Positions 19,031-31,040 of a stretch of 64,000 nucleotides of DNA are shown piece by piece. Each line of letters begins with the position of its first letter. Within the stretch, counting starts at the first letter, position 1. The stretch lies in contig NC_030678.2 in assembly GCF_000004195.4 (NCBI RefSeq), forward strand, positions 138,447,047-138,511,046. The letters are read 5' to 3'. Both the position numbers and the translations under genes were made by a program. Source of the DNA: Xenopus tropicalis (lineage: Eukaryota; Chordata; Amphibia; Anura; Pipidae). The notes below the pieces were generated by a model, which was given only the letters and a program-made list of their open reading frames with translations, was not told the origin of the DNA and did no database searches.

Positions 19031-20095
19031 GTAGCTGTTGATTTTCTAGAATTGTCACACAAAGTGCGACGTATGAGCAACTAGCACAATTAGGGAAATA
19101 CCACACGTACAATAAGGGTTGTTTCACAAGGGTTTATTACAACCAAAAGTAGAGAAACAGGGAAAGGGCAATACGCATGGGAAGCCCACAAGTCCCAATC
19201 ACATCAAATCCTCCTTCAGGAAGTCCTCAGGGCAACCCCCCCTTTGCACAATATCTAGAGAACAAAGGCAGAGTCTCAGCCCAACCCCCAATACACAAAG
19301 CTTTCCCACCCGGGCAATCCACAATTAACTGGGTAGTCTCTCTAGGCAGTTTCAATGGATATAAACAAAGTTCCTTTTGGTAGTTCCACAGAACCACACT
19401 ACCTTGATTCCAGGGGCAAACAGTCCTCCTTAGGGAATAGGAAAATCCACACAGTTGGAGGGAATCTTCCTGCCGCAGCTAGGGTGGATTCCATGGAAAC
19501 GCAGGGAAGGGTGTCCTGCCACAGCTAGGTTACACCCCAGACGAACAAAAGCTTCTCTCCACCCCCGTCCTCTGGTTTTTCTATCCTGCAGCTGGTAACT
19601 CCCCCCTTTCCCACACCCCCTAGGATTGATTGGTTAGGAGGCTGACCCTGCTTCTGCTCAACCCAACCCTAGCAGGTCCAATTGGCCGGGGCTCCTGCAG
19701 CATCATTAGGGGAGGGGATTAACCTTGGAGGGGCTTGCCCAGCTCCTCTAAAGGGGAATTCTGAAAGCTCCTTTGTTTGAAACACTCCAGCGGGAAAATG
19801 GAACAATGGAATGACACCATCTTGGCTAGGTCATGCACTGGCTAAAAATGGGGCCAGTAGAAGGGTTTTTGGTCACACTCAAACCCTTGAAAATGTGTGG
19901 AAAAAAAATACATATGGAGATTTAAGTCCATAATTTTTAGCCAAAGAAGTTTGATGATTTAGAAGTAAAAGTGTTCTTTAATGTTCTTAATGTAATTAAA
20001 TTGTAAAATTGTAAATTAAATTGCTAATCACCAATTTTAACTTGTAATTTTGAATGTAGTATATGTTTTGCATCAGCCATGTAACTACCTATTTG
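19031..20095. other. Unassigned intergenic sequence
   Basis: A C-rich block (19120-19870) contains GCCACAGCTAGG / GCCGCAGCTAGG repeats and the CCAATTGGCCGGGGCTCC stretch. It may be a transposon, but no termini, coding motif or target duplication was recognised. Confidence 0.3.
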
Positions 20096-20099
20096 TAGG

Positions 20100-20430
20100 A
20101 ATTTAACAAAATCCAGTATCTGGAGGGGAGAATAGCTATAAACCATAGACAAATCCAAGCTCTTCTGCTCTCACTGGACACAGAAAATGCCCTCAATAGG
20201 ATCCAGTGGGGGTATATGATGCAGATATTACACAAATATGGATTCGGACATAAGTTCTTCCCTTATATTCTAGTTCTTCAGCATGAGTCGTAGCCTCAGG
20301 AATCCTGTTAGCTGCCTTCCAAATCACAAATTGTACAAAGGCAAAGTTGCCCATTATTTCGCCTTGTATTCACACTTATGCTGGAGCTATTAGCAGTGAG
20401 AATAAGAGGACCAACATTTTTGTCATTACA
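20100..20430 (+). mobile_element. L1-like LINE fragment (reverse transcriptase)
   Basis: Plus-strand reading gives NHRQIQALLLSLDTENALNR, IQWGYMMQILHKYGFGHKFF and SSENKRTN-like blocks, i.e. the SLDAEKAFDR...YGFG region of L1-clade reverse transcriptases, with stops and frame changes. Confidence 0.7.
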
Positions 20431-21054
20431 ATAAAGTGAGGCTAACACAACATAGGACTGTTCACTCATGACATTATATTGTTACTAACCAATCTTTACC
20501 AAATATAATACAAAAACTTGACACTTTGTAAAACATTTCCTGGTACAAAAACACAAGGTCTCGCAATTAACCTCACACAATCAGATACAGAACACCTTCA
20601 AAGTAACTATGCTTTTAAATGGATAGATCATCTACATCAATTACAACCCAACTGTGGTTTGACGGATTGGGCCGGCAGGTCCCGATGGCCCAGGTCCACT
20701 CCCTGCTGCCTTGAACTTGGCCTAATAAAATAAGCATGGTGCGTATGGGGGTGGGGGGGCATGTGCAAGTGGCTTGTTGGCTGCAAGTACAGAAACAGGG
20801 TGGGGGCCCTTGGGGTGGCAGCCCTGGTGCCAATTCCTCTCCCAAAGAAGGCCTTTCGATAATTTCAGGTATATAATCAAAGATCTATTTTCTGCTGAAT
20901 TGGATAAATAATCACCTTAATTTCAGGCCTATCAAGAATTAAAATATACAAAACCTTTGCTGAACTACAGCAGTCTTTCTAGAGGAGCAGTGGTGTCTCT
21001 TTACAGAGCAAACTGGGAACATAAGGCATCTAAGAGCTATAAGCCTGACTTAAA

Positions 21055-21425
21055 GGAACAGTAACATCAAAAAATAAAGTGTTTTAAAGTAATTGAAATA
21101 TATCAATATATATATGTGCTGTTGTTCTGCAAAAAAATGGTGTTCTTGCTACAGAAAAGCTACTGTATAAATAAGCTGCTGTGTAGCCATGGGGGCAGCC
21201 ATTCAAGCTGGAAAAAAGGCACAGGTTACATAGCAGATAACTAGTAGATAAGCCCATATAAAGGTGGTTTGTCTGTTATCTGCTAAGTAACCTGTGCCTT
21301 TTCTCCTTTGAATGGCCGCCCCCATGGCTACATAGCAGCTTACTTATATAAACTATAGTTGTCTTTCTGAGGCAAACACACCAGTTGTAGCAATGCAGGG
21401 CAACAGTACATTATATTGTAACTAG
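21055..21425. mobile_element. TTAA-type palindromic MITE, same family as 13754-14192
   Basis: Starts TAAAGGAACAGTAACATCAA, with inner inverted arms GGCACAGGTTACATAGCAGA and TCTGCTAAGTAACCTGTGCC. The right terminus is less clear (CAGTACATTATATTGTAAC), so the right end is approximate. Confidence 0.75.
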
Positions 21426-21449
21426 AAAGGGAAGTTTGAGAACAAACTT

Positions 21450-24400
21450 CATGTTGGGTTGAAAAACATGAAGTCACTGAATGGGCTCTGCCCACTTTCT
21501 CTAACCTTGGGCCACAGTTATACAGTAAAAACCACTGTGCAAAGTTTGGGGACCCTGGTTTTAATAGTGTCTAAATGGCAGCAACTTAAATTTCCCCACT
21601 AAAAGTCAACGACATCTGATTGGCGGTTGGTGACTCCACCCCCTTTTTCTAACCTGGAACTGCAGTTACCCAGTGACTAACTCTGCAAAGTTTAGGGACC
21701 CTATGATTAACAGTTAAAGAACGGCAGCAATTAAAATTTAAACCAATAAAAGTCAATAGGTGAATTGTGATTGGTGGTTCCGCCCACTTTTTCTAACCTT
21801 GAGTCGAAGTCACCCCGTGACAAACAGTGGGCACCCTGGCATAAATAGTTTGAGAATGACAGCATTTTAAATTTAAACCAATAAAATTCAATGGATGAAA
21901 TCTGATTGGCTGTTAGTGGCCCAACCCACTTTTCCTATTTTTGAACTGCAGTCCCCCAGTGACCAACTTTGCAAATTTTGGGGACTCAGGCATTCATTGT
22001 GAGGCCGACAGCATTTTACACTTCACCATTGAAAGTAAATAGGTGAAATGTTATTGGTTGTTGGTGGCTCCGCCCACTTTTTTCTAACTTTGAATGGCAA
22101 ATACCCAGTGACTAACTCTGGAAACTTTAACAACCCTGGAATTAATATTTAAATAATGGCATCAGTTTAAATATAAACCAATGAAATCTAATGGGTGGAA
22201 ATGGATTGGCTGTTGGTGGCTCCTCCCATGGGAACCCTGACATAAATAGTATGAGCAAAGCAACATTTTAAATATAAACCAAAAAAATTCAATAGGTGAA
22301 GTCTGATTGGCTGTTGGTGGCTCCACCCACTTTTTAAAACCTAAAAATGCAGTTCCCTAGTGACCCTGGTGTTAATACTGTGAGAATGGCAGCAGGTTGA
22401 ATTTCCCATTGAAAATCAATAGGTAAAATCTGATTGGCGGTTGTTGGCTCCACCCACTTTTTCTAACTCTGAACTGCAGTTACCAGGTGACTAGCTCTGC
22501 AAAGTTTGGAGACCTTAGTATTAATATTTAAAGAATGGCCGCAGTTTAAATTTAAACATATGAAGTCTATAGGTGAAATCTAATTGGTTGTTGTTGGCCC
22601 CACCCTCTTTTCTAAACTTGGAACATAGTCACCTAGTGACAAACTGTGCAAAGTTTGGGAACCCTGACATTAAACATGTGAGAATGGCAGCAGTTAAAAT
22701 TTTTCCTGTGAAAAGTTTGGGGACCCCGGTGTTATTACTGTGAGAATGGCAGCAGGTTGGATTTCTGCCAAGTCAATAGGTAAAATCTGATTGGCTGATC
22801 ACATCTCCGCCCACTTTTGGGCATCCAACAATCATCATTTTTTCATTCAGGCTGAGCCCATGACTGTGTGATTTAAGTTTGGGGAGTGTAGCCTCAAAGC
22901 TGTAAGTTTGGCAGCAGTTTCAATTTCCCCATAAAAGTCAATGGGTACAACATGATTGGCTGCAGTTGGCCCCTTCCACTTTGCAGGTTTTTTTTTAAAA
23001 AAAAAAACCTGAATGCGTAGTTACCCAGTGACTGACTGTGCAAAGTTTGGAAAATCTGGCATCAAACCAATAAAAATCAATAGGTGAAATTTGATTGGCT
23101 GTTGGTGACTCCGCCCACTTTTCAAAACTTAAACTGCAGTCCCCTAGTGACCAAGTGTAAAAAGTTTGGGGACCCCGACGTTATTACTGTGAGAATGGCA
23201 GCAGGTTGAATTTCCGCCAAATCAATAGGTAAAATCTGATTGGCGGTTCACAGCTCCGCCCACTTTTGGCCATCCAATAATCATCATATTTTCATTCAGG
23301 CTGACCCCATGACTATGTGATTTAAGTTTGGGGTGCGTAGCCTCAAAGTTGTAAGATTGGCAGCAGTTTAAAGGGGAAGGAAAGGCAAAGTCACTTGGGG
23401 GTGCCAAAATGTTAGGCACCCCCAAGTGACTTTAACCGCTTACCTTGTACCCCGGGCTGGTGCCCCTGTTAGGAGAAAATAGCACCAGCCCGGGGTACCT
23501 GGAGCGCAGCGCTTCCTCCTTCCGCCTTCCACTTCCTAAACTGCCGGTGGCCGGGCATGCACAGTAGAGCGAAAAAGCCGACTTAAATGTTTAAGTTCGG
23601 CTTTTCACTCTACTGCGCATGCGCGCGCAGCGAAGCCGGAAGGAGGAAGCGCCGGCAGCTACCCCAGGCTGGTGCTGTTTTCTCCTGACAGCGGCACCAG
23701 CCCTGACATAAATAGTATGAGCAAAGCAACATTTTAAATATAAACCAAAAAAATTCAATAGGTGAAGTCTGATTGGCTGTTGGTGGCTCCACCCACTTTT
23801 TAAAACCTAAAAATGCAGTTCCCTAGTGACCCTGGTGTTAATACTGTGAGAATGGCAGCAGGTTGAATTTCCCATTGAAAATCAATAGGTAAAATCTGAT
23901 TGGCGGTTGTTGGCTCCACCCACTTTTTCTAACTCTGAACTGCAGTTACCAGGTGACTAGCTCTGCAAAGTTTGGAGACCTTAGTATTAATATTTAAAGA
24001 ATGGCCGCAGTTTAAATTTAAACATATGAAGTCTATAGGTGAAATCTAATTGGTTGTTGATTGGCTGCAGTTGGCCCCTTCCACTTTGCAGGTTTTTTTT
24101 AAAAAAAAAAAACCTGAATGCGTAGTTACCCAGTGACTGACTGTGCAAAGTTTGGAAAATCTGGCATCAAACCAATAAAAATCAATAGGTGAAATTTGAT
24201 TGGCTGTTGGTGACTCCGCCCACTTTTCAAAACTTAAACTGCAGTCCCCTAGTGACCAAGTGTAAAAAGTTTGGGGACCCCGACGTTATTACTGTGAGAA
24301 TGGCAGCAGGTTGAATTTCCGCCAAATCAATAGGTAAAATCTGATTGGCGGTTCACAGCTCCGCCCACTTTTGGCATCCAATAATCATCATATTTTCATT

Positions 24401-24470
24401 CAGGCTGACCCCATGACTATGTGATTTAAGTTTGGGGTGCGTAGCCTCAAAGTTGTAAGATTGGCAGCAG
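21450..24470. repeat. Satellite-like array, unit about 140-150 bp, roughly 18-20 units
   Basis: Each unit carries GATTGGCTGTTGGTGGCTCC, GCCCACTTTTTCTAAC, CAGTTACCCAGTGAC, GCAAAGTTTGGGGACCCTGG and GAGAATGGCAGCAG in the same order with 10-25 percent differences. The array contains a recent internal duplication (22243-22582 = 23700-24057; 22958-23470 = 24061-24572) and, between the copies, an inverted-repeat MITE at about 23365-23705. Confidence 0.85.
23365..23705. mobile_element. MITE with GGGGAAGGAAAGGCAAAGTC end inside the satellite array
   Basis: A terminal hairpin, CACTTGGGGGTGCC / GGCACCCCCAAGTG, opens the element. Inner arms are GCCGACTTAAA / TTTAAGTTCGGC and GGAGGAAGCG / CGCTTCCTCC. A second, partly degraded copy follows at 24473-24800. 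Confidence 0.65.
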
Positions 24471-25300
24471 TTTAAGGGGAAGGAAAGGCAAAGTCACTTG
24501 GGGGTGCCAAAATGTTAGGCACCCCCAAGTGACTTTAACCGCTTACCTTGTACCCCGGGCTGGTGCCCCTGTTAGATAAAATATTGCCCGGGATCTCGAG
24601 CGCTTCCTTTTAAATAATCCACTTCCTAAACTGGCGGTGCTGGATAATAACAGAGTAAAAGCCGACTTGCCATGTTCTAAGTAGGCTATATATTCTAATG
24701 TGACATGCCCCATATACCAAGCTTTGTATGCAGAAGCGCTGGCAAGCTACCCGAGGACTTGGGCTGTTTTCTCTGACAGCGCACCTACGCCGGGGTGAAA
24801 GCAGTGTAGGCATAACTTGTAGTTTAAAAAAGGTCTCACAGTGAGATGAACAGATGACCCGCTGAGTTCTGTGGACAACGGCACACATTTGGTTTGATTG
24901 TTGCTTCTCGTGGCAGCAATGACAGACCACTAGTCACTTTCCATTCAATGCACAGGTTGCTTGACACCCACTTCTAGCTTTTTTATTGGGGGCAGTGCTT
25001 TCATATCTGCCACAAGATTCAGCAATCAAAACACTGTGTGTACCAAAGCCATAAAATATAAAACTAAAAGAGGGCCAGACACAACATGACCAGCGGAATC
25101 ACTTTCTGGGCTAAAACTTAAATCTGAGTCAATAATACAACAAAAAAGAATGAAATAAAATACCCACTTTTAATATTAGACAAGCCTAAAGGCAAAGATT
25201 ATGCAATAGAATCCATTAATACAGGCTTTATGTAAAAGTTGACATACTGTATTTCATTTAAATTTTGCGAAATTATACCGTAGTGGGATTTAAAAAAAGG
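24470..25300. other. Degraded MITE copy followed by unassigned sequence
   Basis: From 24473 to about 24565 the sequence equals 23370-23470. After that it matches the 23480-23700 segment only in short islands (CACTTCCTAAACTG, AAAGCCGACTT, GGGCTGTTTTCTC). The rest to 25300 shows no gene or repeat that I recognise. Confidence 0.4.
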
Positions 25301-25319
25301 GTGCTGTTTGGGTAGAAGA

Positions 25320-26350
25320 GGGGCATTTTGCTGCATATTGCAGTTAGGTCATATTGGAGAACCAAGATTAAAGAAATTAAGAAAATAAGAAAAAGATTAC
25401 AAAATAAGGTTCCTGGGCTAGATGGGATACCAATTGAGTTTTATGTGCGGTTTTGGGATATTTTAAAGGATAATCTTTTATGTCTTTTTAACAAGTGTTT
25501 TTACGAAAAAAAGCTGCCAGCCTCCTGGCAAAAAGGGTAAAGAAAATGGGTATCCCTGAAGGTTTTTTATCATCCTTAAGAGCCTTTTATGATAACTGCA
25601 CTAGCCAGGTTTTAGTAAATGGTTTTATGACAGAATGTTTTAACTTAAAATGTGGTGTTAAACAAGGTTGTCATTTGTCCCCACTGCTTTTTATCTGTGC
25701 CATTGAACTGCTTCTATCGTCCATAAGACGTGATAAAATGATTTGTGGAGTTCATGTACCGGGTGGTGGAGGGTTGCAGGCAAAAGTGACTGGGTATATG
25801 GACAATATTACGATATTATGCACGGATGTATTATCTATAAAAAGAGCGGTTCAGAGGACAGAACATTTCTGTGCCGCCTCTGGCTTAAGATTAAATTTTA
25901 AGAAAAGTTGCATGCTGACAGTCTGGGACTGGGACTTCTTGTCAGACTGCCCAGTAAACCAAAGGGAGTCTGTTTTAAGATTTTAGGTACGGTTTTTAAT
26001 TCACAGAATGAGGGAAAACAATCATGGAATATGGTATTGAAAAATGTAAATGGTCTGATAATATCATGGACCACAAGGCACCTTACTATGGAGGGAAAGG
26101 TTTTATTGATCAAAATGGTTTTAATGCCCATTTTATTGTATACTGCTCTTACCTATCCTCCATCTGTGTTGGTTTTAAAACAAATAATAAGAACATGTTT
26201 TGTCTTTATATGGGGATCAAGAATGTTATTGTGGTCTGTATCTGTTTATAAAAACTATGTTATAATTCATGATTTTATGTTCTTATCTTCTGTGAAACAA
26301 ATGTTATTTATGATTTTACTATGAAATTGGTTTCAATAAAGCTCTTTTAA
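25320..26350 (+). mobile_element. Tx1/L1-clade LINE fragment, reverse transcriptase and 3' end
   Basis: Frames shift between overlapping ORFs, but the blocks run in order: NKVPGLDGIPIEFYVRFW (RT motif 1), FYDNCTSQVLVNGFMTE, GVKQGCHLSPLLFICAIELL (motif B), YMDNITIL where YxDD is expected, and ASGLRLNFKKS. It ends at AATAAAGCTCTTTTAA near 26335. The second catalytic Asp is replaced by Asn and the frame is broken, so it is inactive. Confidence 0.88.
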
Positions 26351-26365
26351 ACTGACCTTACCTGC

Positions 26366-26640
26366 CAGATTCCTGCCTGCCCGTGTTACTGCCTGGTTCC
26401 TGCCCCTGCCTGACTCCTGCCCGTGTTCCTGCCTGGTTCCTGCCCTCTGTTCCTGCCCGTGTTCCTGCCTGGTTCCTGCCTGACTCCTGGCCGTGTTCCT
26501 CCCTGGTTCCTGCCCCTGTTCCTGCCTGATTCCTGCCCCTGTTCCTGCCTGACTCCTGCCCCTGTTCCTGCCTGGTTCCTGCCCCTGTTCCTGCCTGACT
26601 CCTGCCCCTGTTCCTTCCTGGTTCCATTCGCTATACCCTG
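26366..26640. repeat. Minisatellite of CCTGCCTGACTCCTGCCCCTGTT type units (about 23 bp)
   Basis: About twelve units alternate GCCTGGTTCCTGCCC and GCCTGACTCCTGCCC. Long ORFs in three frames here (Gln/Gly/Arg-rich on the minus strand, Pro/Cys/Phe/Leu-rich on the plus strand) are products of the repeat. Confidence 0.9.
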
Positions 26641-27479
26641 TTCCTCGACTCCTGTTCCTGACCTCTGTTGGATCTCCCGGTATTGACCTTGGCCTGTTTA
26701 TTTGACTTCTCCCTGTCTTCAGCCTGCCCCTTACCACTGCCTGTTATTTCAGACCTTTCTTGCCTGCTGCCAGTCCAGACCCTCTGCCTGCTATACGGAC
26801 TTGTATTGTTTGCCGCCTGCCTCTGACAACTGGCCTGTTGTATGGACTTTTATATTTCTTCTTGCTCAATCCTCATAATAAATCATGTCTCAGCATCTCA
26901 ACATGTATCCTGCTTATCAACAAGCGAAGTACCCTTTGTATCCGTATTACACAGCATATAGGCTCCTACCTGCCAGCCACCCACCTGTGGCTGCACCTGA
27001 CAGTGTGGGGTTTACATGTCCTTTAAATATGTTAATTGTACTGATTATGTATATGAAGTGTCTCCTCTTAAGCTGTTACTTTCCCCTGTCTGCATGCTTG
27101 ACAAAGGGGCTTTTGTGCTCCGAAACGTTGCACGTTCGCAATAAACTTGCAAGGGCTTGTCCTGCTTGATTTGACTTGAGTGCCGGTGCTTATTTCTTAT
27201 CAGGTATGAAGTGCCCCATCTGTCATAGCCCTAAAGGCACTTAATCATAGGCTAGCCAAGAGCAACAGGATGTTGGCATATAATGCAAAAAATCACAATT
27301 ACATTAATCACAGAGTTAAAAGTGCACATTCTGATCCTGTATAAACTGAGCATTGGCTCACCGTACGCACAGCAAAAATGTTTTTATCTTCTTATCGGCA
27401 TGCGTATAACCAGCTTTAGCATCTAGTAAGTGCTTGCTGATCTTTAAGAATTTTGGGTCCCAGCTAAAGAAATGACAGG

Positions 27480-27930
27480 TATCAAAAAAAGATGGTTCAC
27501 CTTAACTTTTAGTATGTTATAGCATGGGCAATTCTAAGCATCTTTTCAACTGGCCTTCCTTATTTATTTTTTTATAGTTTTTTATTTATTTATCCTCTGA
27601 CTCTTTCCAACTTTCAAATGGGGTCACTGACCCCAGCAGCCAAAAAACTATTGCTCTGTGAGGCTACGATTTTATAGTTACTTTCTATTACTTATCTTTG
27701 TTTATTCAGGTCCTCCCCTATTCATATACCAGTGTCTCATTCAAATCACCCCATTGTTGCAAAGATAATTTGAACCCTGGAAACCAGATAGCTGCTGGAC
27801 AAAAAGTTAAATAAGTACAAAAACTCAATAACAAAAAAATGAAGACCAATTGCAAATTGTCTACGAATAATGCTCTCTACATCATGCTAAAAGTTAACTC
27901 AAAATGTACAGCCCCTTTAATGTGATAGGC
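27480..27930. mobile_element. TTAA-type MITE, old copy of the family at 41933-42392
   Basis: Shares TTCACCTTAACTTTTAGTAT, AAAAAACTATTGCTCTGTGA, GACCAATTGCAAATTG and CTAAAAGTTAACTC with the 41933 element, in inverted orientation relative to its internal marker blocks. It ends at CAGCCCCTTTAA near 27920. Confidence 0.7.
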
Positions 27931-28139
27931 TGCAGCAAATTAGGGGCATGGCCTGTTTGGCAATGGGGTGAATTAAGGTCATAGCATATCTGGTAGTGGA
28001 TGTGGTGTGTTGGAAATAAATTTAGATTATCTACTATTGACAATCTGCAGAACTATATCTGTTGTAAAGGTACAACTCCTACAACCCTACCAGACGGCAT
28101 TTAGTTCAAATGCAACTAGGGGACTACATGCAGGGGCTT

Positions 28140-28310
28140 AGCCATATACTTAGATTGTAAGCTCTACGGGGCAGGGACCTCCTTCCTACTGTGTCTCATA
28201 CCAAATGGTACTTACTCCCTGTGTATTTATAGTTATTTATTTATTATACCACTTGTCCTCCCTGTGTGTAGTAAACAAAGTTAAATAAAGTTATACATAC
28301 ATACATAAGT
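28140..28310 (+). mobile_element. SINE/LINE 3'-tail fragment (TAAGCTCTACGGGGCAGGGA)
   Basis: The phrase ATTGTAAGCTCTACGGGGCA followed by GGGACCTCCTTCCTACTGTG and an ATACATACATA tail is a dispersed amphibian retroposon end. Confidence 0.5.
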
Positions 28311-28334
28311 ATCAGGCCCTGAGATGAATCTTTG

Positions 28335-28500
28335 ACCTCCAGATGTTGTTAAAGTGCAACTGGCAGAAGCTCCCGGCAGCCCTTGGCTGGAGCACTGCTA
28401 CTCCCACCTAAGCACAAACACACAGGGCAGCAGGAGCAAGATGATCAATGGGACCTGTAGTTCCACAACATCTGGAGGACTCCACATGGCAAAGCCTCAG
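28335..28500. mobile_element. Short inverted-repeat element (CCAGATGTTGT ends)
   Basis: GACCTCCAGATGTTGTT at the left is mirrored by CACAACATCTGGAGGACTCC at the right, bracketing about 150 bp without coding sequence. Confidence 0.55.
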
Positions 28501-29139
28501 ATATTCAGAAAGACAGCCTACCTTAACATATTTAGCACCAAGAAAATGAAAATGAATTATTTACAATCTCTCTCTGCATTTTGCCACTAATACTAAATAT
28601 TTAGCTAGTGGTGTTCGTTTTAGGGAAGGTAAGTACATAAAGGTAACTAAATAAAGGCACCCTACAGTGACTCCTGACTGGTGTCCCATACTCCCATACC
28701 CTCTCTCTGTTCAACACAGCGCGACTCACCAAGCGATCTTCCCTATAAGAGTTTCACCTCAACAACAACACACAGTCCAGCAACATCTTGGCCCTGCAAC
28801 TCTCCAACGAATGCAGTCTCCTGTGACTCCCATGCTCTGACTTGCAAAGCCATAACTAACTAGCCATAATTTAAAGCAGTTAATGCCTACCTATTGTCTG
28901 TCTCCAGCCCCCGAACAGCGATTTCACCGTTTTGACAGCTTGAGGAAGTAACTGCACTTTCCACTGGCTAAAGCCCAAACAAAATTTAGCAAACAACGAT
29001 TGGACTAATAAAATGTCAATCCCCTTACCACGCCTCCTGAAAAAGCATGCCTTTTAGAAGAGACGGGGTATAATGAGACAGGGTGGCTTAAGAGGGTCCG
29101 CCCTCATCACTCCGATAACCTATTACACGAGGGAAAACG

Positions 29140-29340
29140 TTTCAAGTGAAATATGATTGATCAAAGCGGGAGAGGGGTGGGGCAAGACGGTGGATTTCTC
29201 TCTTCGGACTAACCTATTTCCCAGGAATGACGTCACTGAATGGGCGGTCGTTTCTAATAGGTTCCGTGCTCGCCTGATAGTTTCATTGCTTAAGTGCGCA
29301 TGCGCTTAACCAGAACCCAGTGAGGAGGAATTCCCAGGGA
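29140..29340. promoter_or_regulatory. Candidate promoter block (CRE and NRF1-type palindrome)
   Basis: Perfect CRE TGACGTCA at 29228-29235 and a perfect GCGCATGCGC NRF1-type palindrome at 29296-29305, in a locally CpG-containing stretch unlike the AT-rich flanks. A GGAATTCCC kappa-B-like site lies near 29326. No exon was recognised nearby on either strand; it could serve an unannotated transcript or be transposon sequence. Confidence 0.3.
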
Positions 29341-29796
29341 ACCTTAGATGTAACCTTGTTATACCTTTACCTATACCAATCTTTGAATCAGCTGACGCCA
29401 ATGTTTTGGTCCAGTGTGTGATGTTCCAAATCCTTATGGGTACCTTCCTTTAGTTAACTCTTCCTATGCCTTTTCCTGCTTTGTTTGTTTTACTGCATAA
29501 CTGCTACTTTACCTGTTAACTCTTGTCTGCCTATTTCTGACCAATCTCCTTGGTTTCTACACTAAAGATCTGTGTGCCTCTCATAGTATGGTTGGGCCAT
29601 TGGGGCTCACCTTTTCTGGGAAAAAAGGCTGGTCTTCCTACATTTTTAACTATTAATAACATTGGCATCAGGGATCATTTTTACCGACCAGGAGGCAACA
29701 CCTGGCTACAGTGACCTCATCTTTCGTATTCAAGTGACCACACAGTGGCGTTATAGTGACCCCGCGTTGCAGTGATTCTGGGGCCATGTGTAGGGA

Positions 29797-29977
29797 CAGG
29801 GGTGTAATTACAGAGGAAGCAGACCCTGCGATTGCTAGGGGGGCCCAGGTGCATGGGGTCCAACAAAGGCCCAATTAATAAGCTGTGTTAATATATATTA
29901 ATAGGTCAACTAACCAATGTTTGTGGGCCCTTAGTAGAATTTGCTGTGGAGCCCAATAACTTCTAGTTATGCCACTG
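29797..29977. mobile_element. 181-bp hAT-type MITE with 8-bp TSD (TGTAGGGA / TGTAGGTA)
   Basis: Starts CAGGGGTGTAATTACAGAGG and ends TAACTTCTAGTTATGCCACT plus G. Flanking octamers TGTAGGGA (29789-29796) and TGTAGGTA (29978-29985) differ at one base. Confidence 0.8.
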
Positions 29978-30896
29978 TGTAGGTATGTTTATTGAGTTAA
30001 CTGAATGCATTTGTTACAGCAGTGGAGACTTTATGCCACTCACAATGGGTAACAGGTTCAGTTAAAATAATATGTCTGTTTTTATTAAAGTTTATAAAAA
30101 AAGCCTTAAGCATTTCCAGCCTCAAGGCACTTAATCCTAGCCCCATCAATTGTAGGTTTGGGGCTTGGCACCCAAACCCAATGTTTCTACTGATGAGTTG
30201 TTTGGACCATCTATGTCTACAGGGCTGTCTCTTCCAGTCTTCTCCAACACAGTAAATGTGCCTACTCACCAACCGATTAAAAGTAAGTGACAAACAAATA
30301 AACTGGAACTGCAGAGTAGGGATTCACAGCCAATCTTCACTTAGCACAGATCATAAGTTGCCAATAGTGTTATAAAATTTATTAAAACAAAAATCCCCTG
30401 CTCAATACAGGCTACTTACAGCATCCAGTGAATATCAATGCATATGAGTCAAATCTGCAGCTCTACACATCACATCATGTCACAAAAATGTGTGTAATAT
30501 TAGGACAGAAATACTGAACTATAGAGTTCCCTGACACATCAAGAATGCCCAGGATACTTATCCAACAGGGGTTCTATGGGGCTTAAGCAGATCCCATCTG
30601 ATAATTTACTAATAATTGTCACTACACGTTTTTGCAAGGTCAATTCTCTGTATTATCTATGACAGGATATTTTCTGGTGTATTGTAGCTGTGAAAAGTAG
30701 CTCCGTGTGTCTTCACCTAAAGGTTCAGCATCTCTAAAAAAAAAATAATGATCCAGGCCTTTAAACTTGTCACAGGAGAAACCCCATCTTGGATTCTATT
30801 AGAAGTATCAGTGACACTGCACATGCTCTATGTGTGCAAGGTAGCTATGTTAATGGGCAGCCTCTTTGAAATAAAAAATAACAAAAGTGGTGTATA

Positions 30897-31040
30897 GGTG
30901 ATACCTTTGTTAACTAAGATAACTATAGCAAGCTTTCAGAACATTTTATTTACCTTTTCAAGCTGATTACAAAATGGTCTGAAAGCTTGTTATGGTTATA
31001 TTAGTTCGCCAATAAAGGTATCACTTTTATCACCTTGTGG
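30897..31040. mobile_element. Inverted-repeat MITE (GGTGATACCTTTGTT ends)
   Basis: GGTGATACCTTTGTTAACTA and AGCAAGCTTTCAGA on the left are mirrored by TCTGAAAGCTTGTTATGG and GCCAATAAAGGTATCAC on the right. Confidence 0.6.

Noticed and set aside
24610..24930. 106-codon Cys-rich minus-strand ORF
   Set aside because: Falls in the degraded MITE copy and has no similarity or splice support.
26333..26737. Gln/Gly/Arg-rich ORFs (minus) and Pro/Cys/Leu-rich ORF (plus)
   Set aside because: Product of a 23-bp minisatellite; open in several frames.
29140..29170. ISRE-like GTTTCAAGTGAAA as an interferon response element for stat2 or the pseudokinase
   Set aside because: It does not fit the GAAANNGAAA consensus and lies 14 kb or more from the genes concerned.
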